Origin: Pomacea canaliculata
Lineage: Eukaryota > Mollusca > Gastropoda > Architaenioglossa > Ampullariidae
Direction of reading: 5' to 3'
Assembly (NCBI RefSeq): GCF_003073045.1
Contig: NC_037594.1
Coordinates: 24,186,927 to 24,250,926, forward strand
Length of the DNA: 64,000 nt
The position numbers and the translations under genes are program-made. Positions 56,965 to 64,000 of the stretch are shown here, in pieces. Position 1 is the stretch's first letter. Each line of letters begins with the position of its first letter. The notes under the pieces are model-generated. The model was not told the DNA's origin and ran no database searches. It saw nothing but the letters and a program-made list of their open reading frames with translations.

Positions 56965-59900
56965 TTAGACAAAGGCAGGTGTTTGTTTTTTCACAACAGA
57001 CAGTTCATACAGAAGTTTCTGTTTCAGCAAGCGGTCACTGATGTGCCAAAACCGCCGCTCAGCGATGTACGTGTTAAGAGGCTCGACAGCTATCATGTGG
57101 TCACCGCTCTCACAATAGCGCGCTAGCTTGTGCGCCCTCTGACGGCGAGGTGGTGTCGCCTTTTCGTCCGCCCGTTGCTGTCGTCGCATTCAGATGTGGC
57201 AAATGAAAACCACGACCATGAGCTATACACCAAGCCCCACACAGTTTGTTACCAGCACGGTTATCAGGAATGGTGATCAGCTCGCGGTGGTCGTTCTTAG
57301 GCTTGTCGTCGCCAGCAGCACGATCTTCGCCTAAGTCTCTTGCTTCCTTTCTGGGAACATCGCCGTTCGGCGCCTCAACAAAGTCGCCTCCCTCATGATT
57401 ATCGTGTCTTCTTATATCATTTGCATCGTTGCCGTCGTTATATTGGATGTGTCCGTTGTCGACGACTGCCTGCTGTCCGCCCCCGGCTTTCACACAGTCT
57501 GGACAAAGGCCTGTCCTTTTTCCCGTCCTCCACGTCCTTATCCTCCCCGTTTTTATTTGCGATCTCATCGTTGTCATTATCGTCGTCGTCGTCGTCGTCG
57601 TCGTCGTCTTTGTCCGCCATCCTGAGAAGAACGAGTTTTCCAGCGTTGTGCTCTTCCAGATGTCGGCACGCGTGATCGAACTCGTAGCGACACCACGGGT
57701 TGCGGGAATAGCCAGGCGTGATCAGCACCAACGTGTTTCGACTCTTCAAGATGGCATTGGCCCTGGCCTGCCACGAATATGAAATCCAGCAATTAGGCAC
57801 AGAAATTTCACTTTGTAATTTCTCATGGGCAATGCAAATGACATAAATATTACAGCATTTACTTCAGCGTGTGATCTACATGCACTTTATGCCCAAGTGG
57901 CCGTCTACTCAATTCTTTTGTCCTTCAAGATTACGCTTTATGTTATTTAAAATACCTGAATACGTGATGTGCGCTATCGAATCATGCAAACTTCTGCCGA
58001 GTACAATGAGTGAAGTGTAGAAATGGCGAAATAGAAAATGACTTTCTTTAAAATCATGCCCTCAAAGTCACAAATTAGAGTCCGATTGGTTTTCTTTCCA
58101 AATGAGTCTACGAAGCATGGCAGCCAAGAACAAATGCGCAGCTGTGTTGTCTCTCCATCCCCCCATCGTCGAATACATCAGTTTATTTTTCCCTGACATA
58201 TTAGCTTGGAAAAACGTTTTTCTCACCTCTGCTTTGCATTCCCCGGGCAGTTCTTGTCTTGCTGGGAGGTACACGGAAAGGGGCAGGTCTCTTTTTTCCA
58301 GCAGCGGCAACAGCACTTGGATCACCCAGGTAAGCGCCACGTCATCCTTTTCATCGACAGACACGAACACGTCGTAATGCTCGTCTGCTGCAACAGGGCT
58401 CTCCTTGCCCTCCTCCTCTTGTACACCACTGTGCAATGATAACAAGTAAAATGATAAGGACTGAACGCAACATGGAATACACTCAGATTATCTTCCGCTT
58501 CCATTCTCATCATTGTTTCATGATCACTACCTCACTTCTATTGTATCTTATTACGACTTTTATTACATTGGCTGTTACCCCACCACCACAACCTTTTATA
58601 CTTCAATCTCTTATAATACTTTATATTCCATCACTGCTTCTTCTACAATCAGTATGCGCTTTCGCTACTACGTGTATAAATAGTTATAAATACATAGTTA
58701 TTCTTGTCAACAAATTGAAAAAAAAGGAGGTAGAAATGTACCGATGGGTTTTGTGCAGCAAGCCTCTTTGCAGTGGCGGTACACCCAGAATAAGAGGATC
58801 TTGGTCTCGTACTGACGTCGCCAGCAGACGACCGCAGCACACAGCAGCAGCAGCACGACGCACCCGCCGGCAATGCCCTCCACCGCCAGCCGACCACACC
58901 CGAGCGACGCCACCGACATCTCCGTCAGCGCCATCGTCTGCCCCTCTCGACGACAAGTCAGCGAGGACAAATCGTGACGTAGCTGTTCGTCCAGCGGAAC
59001 GTCGTGAGTCGCTTCCGGCGGGAAATCAGGCGCCATGTTGTTGAGCAGCGAGGAGATGTCTAGGTCTCCTTCTGGCCACGAAGGCTTTGCTGCTCTTTAG
59101 ATGAAACGTTGCCGATGACAGTACGAACCCACTCGCCAAACCAGATAAAATCACAAGAACACTTGAAAGGGTTCCCTGTTACTTTAAGATGTTGTATAGG
59201 CAGGCGGCGAGCTTCGCCAGGAAGTGACGTCAGCTGATTTCGGCTGAGGTCGAGCATAAGGAGACTGCTAGCAGCGGCCATGAAAGATGACGTCACTTCT
59301 GTCAATCTATTATCGGCGACGTTCAATCCGTAAAGCCGCGGTAGGTAATCCAGTCCAGCGTCCAACTCGCGCACCTGGTGGCCTGACATGTTGAGGTACA
59401 GGAGAGGGGCGGAAGGGAGCACAGCAGGGAGACGAGTGTACAAATGTTGGATGGGATCGCAGTTCACCAGGGTGTAACCTTCTGAGGTCGTTCCTGGCAC
59501 GTGCAGCCTGCCGGACAGTCTCTGCTGACGTTGCAGATCAAGACGTCTGGAGTCCGAATAAGGAACCCGAAGGACTTTCCTTTCAGCTCTGCTGGCTGCG
59601 CGCAAAAAAGCAGTGTATTAATTCGCTCGTGCTTTCGCAAAAGACTTTTTGCGACGAGAGACACGAGCCAGTGCAGCCTGCAATCACAAATAAAGGGGTT
59701 GTTTTTGAAGTAAACGCCGTAAGTTCCGATCTGCACCGCGCTGGGCGGGACCCCATTGTGGTAGATAGCGAGGTCCTTGGCTTCCAAGGGTGGTGATGTT
59801 GTTATAATTTAGGTTGATAACACTACGATACTGCTCTCGTGTGATGGTGATTCCCAGCTCGTTGGTGAGTCGAGAGATCCTGTTGTGACTGAGATCCATG

Positions 59901-60420
59901 TGAACAGTGATGCTAAAAAGATACTGCCATTGCTCGTAGGCCGTCAGTAAGTTATAAGAAAGGTCCACCATTTTGACAGTGGACATTCCTTGTCGGAAGG
60001 CGCCCACCTCGATTCTCGCTATTTTATTGTGAGAGAAATTTAGCTTTTCAAGGCAGCATGCCTCGGAAAACGTTTTGTTTTTCAACACCGTCAAATCGTT
60101 GTGAGAGAAATCAAGTTCCTTCAGTTGTGGCAGGTACGAAAAGTTTACACTCTCTAGACTGCTGAGGTTGTTGTAAGAAAGATTTAGCACAAGATTTGCA
60201 CCAAGGGGATGTCAAAGAAATATGTTGGCAGGAAGGAGAGGTCATTATGCGAAAGGTCAACGCTGGAACAGTTCAAAGAACGAATTGATGCTCTTACAGA
60301 GTCAGTCGTGGCGTTGGCGTCAGTTAGCAACTTGCTTCTGAAGTTGCAGAAGGCAGCGTCTGCAGACCTCAAGCTAATAAACCCAAATCCAATCAGAGCT
60401 AAGATTGCAGCCCAGAACAT
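56965..60420 (-). pseudogene. Toll-like receptor 3 of this cluster, copy of TLR2 with several lesions
   Basis: Exons correspond to 58742-60420, 58227-58428 and 56965-57767, with all splice sites kept. ATG 60420 and the signal peptide are intact, and most of the leucine-rich repeats, both cysteine clusters, the membrane helix and the TIR boxes read as in TLR2. Compared with TLR2 there are single-base or short indels near 60190, 59788, 59478, 59060-59095, 58415, 57505 and 57187, some gains and some losses. Several fall in the extracellular part and one near the TIR C-terminus. Either it is a young pseudogene or this stretch is poorly polished; the number and mix favour a pseudogene. Confidence 0.8.
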
Positions 60421-63400
60421 CGTGATAGAAAAATCCTTTTTGTGCTTCTGTTAGCAAGGTTTATGAAGGTGTATCCAGCAGTCGATGAAACAACTTTATA
60501 AAAAGGATTCCAAAAGAGCTTTGAAATAGCCGCTTCTGCAATATAATTAGACAAGAAAAAATTAGAAACGAAAGATTAAGCATAAATCATCATAAACTCA
60601 AACATTTAGAAAGATCAATCAATCAAGATAATGAAGCGAAAGTCAGCTGTTAAAATTGGTGAACAGTATACACGGCTTGTCTATGTAAGGGATGGACAAC
60701 TAGAGAGAAAATGACATAACGCTTGTGAATTATTCCAAATACCTTTTCAAGATAAATACGAGACAGTATGTAACCGTCACAGACCTTGTCCATTTATGTC
60801 TCAGTACAGGAATTTCACTTCCGCCATCTTGTTACCTCCTGCTATCACGCATCTGAAACATAAATCATACGTGTTCAAGCCTACCTTGGGTGTTGTTATT
60901 TTCATAAGCTGACCTTCTGACCTGCAATGGTCTCTCCGAGCACTACTCTACAGCTCTACACTGGAAAGAACCCTCACCTCTGAAAAAATAAATCATCGCG
61001 CCAAAGTAGGAACAGGACGCCTTAGTCTCCCCTAAAGTTCAAGAACGGTGACTCCTTGACATTAATTTTGACTGCCTGAAGTCACTGATAAGAAACTAAA
61101 AAACGAGATTACTATAACATCAAACGCGCTTTTCAAAGTGAATGCTTAATTTGTTTTCTAAATTACACCAACAAGAGTGAATAGATAGCGTTCACACATT
61201 AGTTAGGTCTTAGTAAAGGAAACTTTACGTCTGGTATCTAAGCTGGGAAGGATTAATTCTTCTTTCCCTTTCAGCGAACTTCTGACAATGTTTAAGGGAT
61301 GAATTACTCTAGGAATCACCACGTTTGATAAAGTCTTTATATAAGTGTTATCAAAAGTTTGTTCACGATTGTCCATTACTACGACTAGCGATGGCAACGC
61401 TCGTGTAAATCAGTCTGCCACCATACAACATCATCGTTAGATAACATTAGTTTCACAAGTCAGTGGACAAGAATATTCTAGAAATGAGATGAATGTCTGT
61501 CTACTGCACTACTGTCCTCACCTGTCTGTAGCAAAAGGCGTCTGAGTACCTCTGTTGATGCATGATGTAACTCCACCGTTTGTCAACACTAATGACACAA
61601 TGCACGCACGTGCGAGTGTTCTCTGGACTGATGTAAGCTTGCGCTGCCGCTCCTATAAATACATATTCCGAACAGTGCAGGTGTTGCTGGCGATGAAAGC
61701 AGGTGGACTATGCTTTGCTAAGGACGACAAACCAGCGCTCTGGGTTTTCCACAGTCGTAACTGTTGAAACTAGTCTCAAGTGAGTCCTTCTGTCACTAAA
61801 ACTTAGTCGGATAACACGATTCCAGTATCAAGAGGAAAATTCCAGAACACTACAAGAATATCCTCTGTGCTTCATACGTTCGTGCACGTATGTTGTTTTT
61901 TTACTAAGACTATTATGACAATCACATGACATGTTAACGGTTCTCTGCTGCGGCCACTTCAGAGCTGAGTGTCCCGTGCTGTCGCCAGTGAGACCATCCA
62001 ACATAGTTTATTGTAATGGAGGTCAGGTGCAACACTAGCGGATGTGCGGATCATACTCACATTGCTCCTGGACCACAGGTGAAACTACTTCACTGTCTTG
62101 AAGACGTGTTCATGGCGAGCTGGTTCCAACAGAAGTCTGCAGCATACCTGGCATCAGATGTCAAGGCTACATGGCTGGCTCCTTGTTACACCAAACCTCT
62201 TGTTTTCAGTTCTAAAGAGAGTGCCACACGTTTTTAACGAGAGAAAACAGTCAGGGAGACAATTGTCTGTAATCCACTTCAGCGGCATGTGCAATAAAAC
62301 AAAACACATCCCGGATTGGAAAGTCCTTTTTGTGTCTCTTGCCGGAAGTAGATCAGCGTGTTGTTGATTACTTTTTTAGAGATGGATAACGAACTGTTTT
62401 TGTACGCTTCTAGGAGGATAAGAAACGTAAAAGCCTCAGGACCTACTCTCACAATCCTAACCTGGTTGGTCATTTAAGCATAAGTGTCACAAGGTTAACA
62501 CACTCTTTTATATATATGGTTTCCTCGTGAAATCTTGTCCAACTCGCTCGCTGCACCTCCCCACCTCGATACCAGGATGCAACAAGAAATAGGTCAGAGG
62601 CCGGTCGGGTCAACAAGGAACATGCACGAGCTGGGAGGCTGGAAACAGCATCTGTATGAATAGTGGGTGAGACCTAAACTCCACCATGAATATTAACAGA
62701 ACAAAATTATCGCACACCTGTGTGTGTGTGAGAGAGATGATCAGACACTATGTTAGCTTATTTACATCGTGAGAAGAGCAGAACGTATGCTGAGCACAAA
62801 CAACGGATTTCTACACCGCCATGCGTTGCAGTCTTATCACAAGACAGGCTAGAAAACACACATTCGTATGCTAGATGCAACGATAGCTTCGCGATGAAGG
62901 AAAAATGTGGTGTCCTGTTGTAATTGGTTACAAAATCAAACATGCAAACGGGAGAGTGCAAACGAGGGTGTTCTACATTTATCATCTCATCGAAACATTA
63001 CTAAGATCGCTGATGACGATAACAGCTAGACTGCTTTGTCGCCCCCACTCGACTGCACCACCATACTTACTTTACAACTGATTGTGCGCAGTGCCCCTAG
63101 CTTCACCTTTTAACACTTGGTATTTACGACCTCTTTGTCGTGGCTGGGGGCATCTGTTTACTACTTTAAAATCCGGAAGTGTGTGTTCGTTCTTTTATGT
63201 GTGAGAGCGTGTGGAGAACAATGTCACACTTGTGTACATCTAGCCTGTCTGTCGATGGCTGTGTAAAACTGATATAAATCCTGTTATATGCGTGTATTCT
63301 ATTAATAAGTCCTTCTGCCCTTGCAAGTGTCAACAAAATAGACTGACTTTTGTAAACAACTTTCAAAAACAAAAGATATTGCTAGAACAGTAGAATCTTG

Positions 63401-63876
63401 CTTTCTACAACGGAATCCACTCGTAAATCACACTTTAGCCGTTATTCTTGTCATGCATGTGACAATAAATGTCAAGCTTCCTGCTATCCTGTCTCAGTTG
63501 CCTCTTTACAATAAATCCAGCTCTTCAGATTGCTTGAGTGTCTCTGCCCAAAGTATACATACCGGGAAGGTCGCTTTAATTTATGTAGATAGAAAAAATG
63601 CTATCATTGCTGAGCTGCTTAATTGATGCTATTTCATATTCTACAGCTACTATTGAGAAGAGGGTCATGAAAGGATTGAGAGATCCGTATTGAGCAAAAA
63701 TCGTGTCTTCCTGAAAATATAATGTCTGTTTGAGCACGTCTAAGGGTTAATTAATGTAGTAGAGACATTTTTTTACAACTGAACCACAAGAATTTGTGTA
63801 CCTGTGTGACAGTCCTGTCACTAAAATTTGTGCTGCTGTATCAATAACATGTTGACATCTCCGAAGCTCTTATTAT
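60421..63876. other. 5' flank and intergenic part of TLR unit 2
   Basis: Matches 53279-55815, with about 780 bp extra at 60978-61758 and about 200 bp extra near 61875-62080. No gene was recognised in the extra pieces. Confidence 0.5.
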
Positions 63877-64000
63877 TTTTGTTTTCAAATCAGTTTTTGA
63901 AACATTCCATCCTACTGTTGTTTACATTGCATTACCATTGAATCGCTTAACCAGCATCAAAAATAGCCTCGGTGGAAAAGCAAGTAGAGCTATTTATAGC

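Larger units (their letters stand above)
55816..63876. repeat. Tandem TLR unit 2, about 8.1 kb
   Basis: Second copy of the unit starting at 48598. Similarity ends near 63876, where CTCTTATTATT runs into unrelated sequence. Confidence 0.88.

Noticed and set aside
1-64000. CRISPR arrays, bacterial operons, rRNA or complete tRNA genes
   Set aside because: The sequence is eukaryotic; no direct-repeat/spacer array and no full tRNA cloverleaf was seen apart from the SINE head.

Overview
The window is animal nuclear DNA: AT-rich, intron-containing, and crowded with transposon remains of many eukaryotic classes. The host genes point to a protostome, most likely a gastropod mollusc. That is inference from three things: multiple-cysteine-cluster Toll-like receptors (TLRs) in tandem, an orphan class-A GPCR in one exon, and a tRNA-type SINE. 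I cannot name the species.

Layout. Positions 1-1692 hold the 5' part of a piggyBac element (minus strand). Positions 2065-7489 hold copy A of a 5.4-kb element with 10-bp inverted ends that I cannot classify. Positions 7490-16200 are mostly intergenic, with a decayed LINE reverse-transcriptase fragment, microsatellites and a cluster of CRE-like sites. A class-A GPCR lies at 16208-17302 (minus). A solo LTR lies at 20504-21468. TLR1 (plus, three coding exons) spans 22818-26573. LMF1, lipase maturation factor 1, spans 27488-39300 (minus) in eleven coding exons that I could place one by one, including an 11-nt microexon. Its introns carry a pogo-like element with a 4.3-kb hAT nested inside, and a SINE with a perfect 14-bp target duplication. 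A PIF/Harbinger element at 39443-48230 sits about 140 bp upstream of the LMF1 start codon. Copy B of the 5.4-kb element is nested in an intron of its Myb/SANT gene. From 48598 to 63876 there are two tandem units of 7.2 and 8.1 kb, each with one minus-strand TLR (TLR2, TLR3) and a leftover tail of a further TIR exon. Unit 1 alone has a hAT MITE; unit 2 alone has a solo LTR.

How the genes relate. The three TLRs share one architecture: signal peptide, leucine-rich repeats, an internal LRRCT/LRRNT cysteine cluster, more repeats, a second LRRCT, one membrane helix, and a TIR domain split over two exons. In all three, a long low-complexity insert separates TIR box 2 from box 3. LMF1 is an ER membrane factor unrelated to the receptors.

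Main caution. LMF1 exon 1, TLR1 exons 1 and 2 and TLR2 exon 1 each need exactly one extra base to read through. Most of these sites lie in or beside short homopolymers. That looks more like assembly error than four independent gene deaths. TLR3 has more and mixed lesions and may be a real pseudogene.
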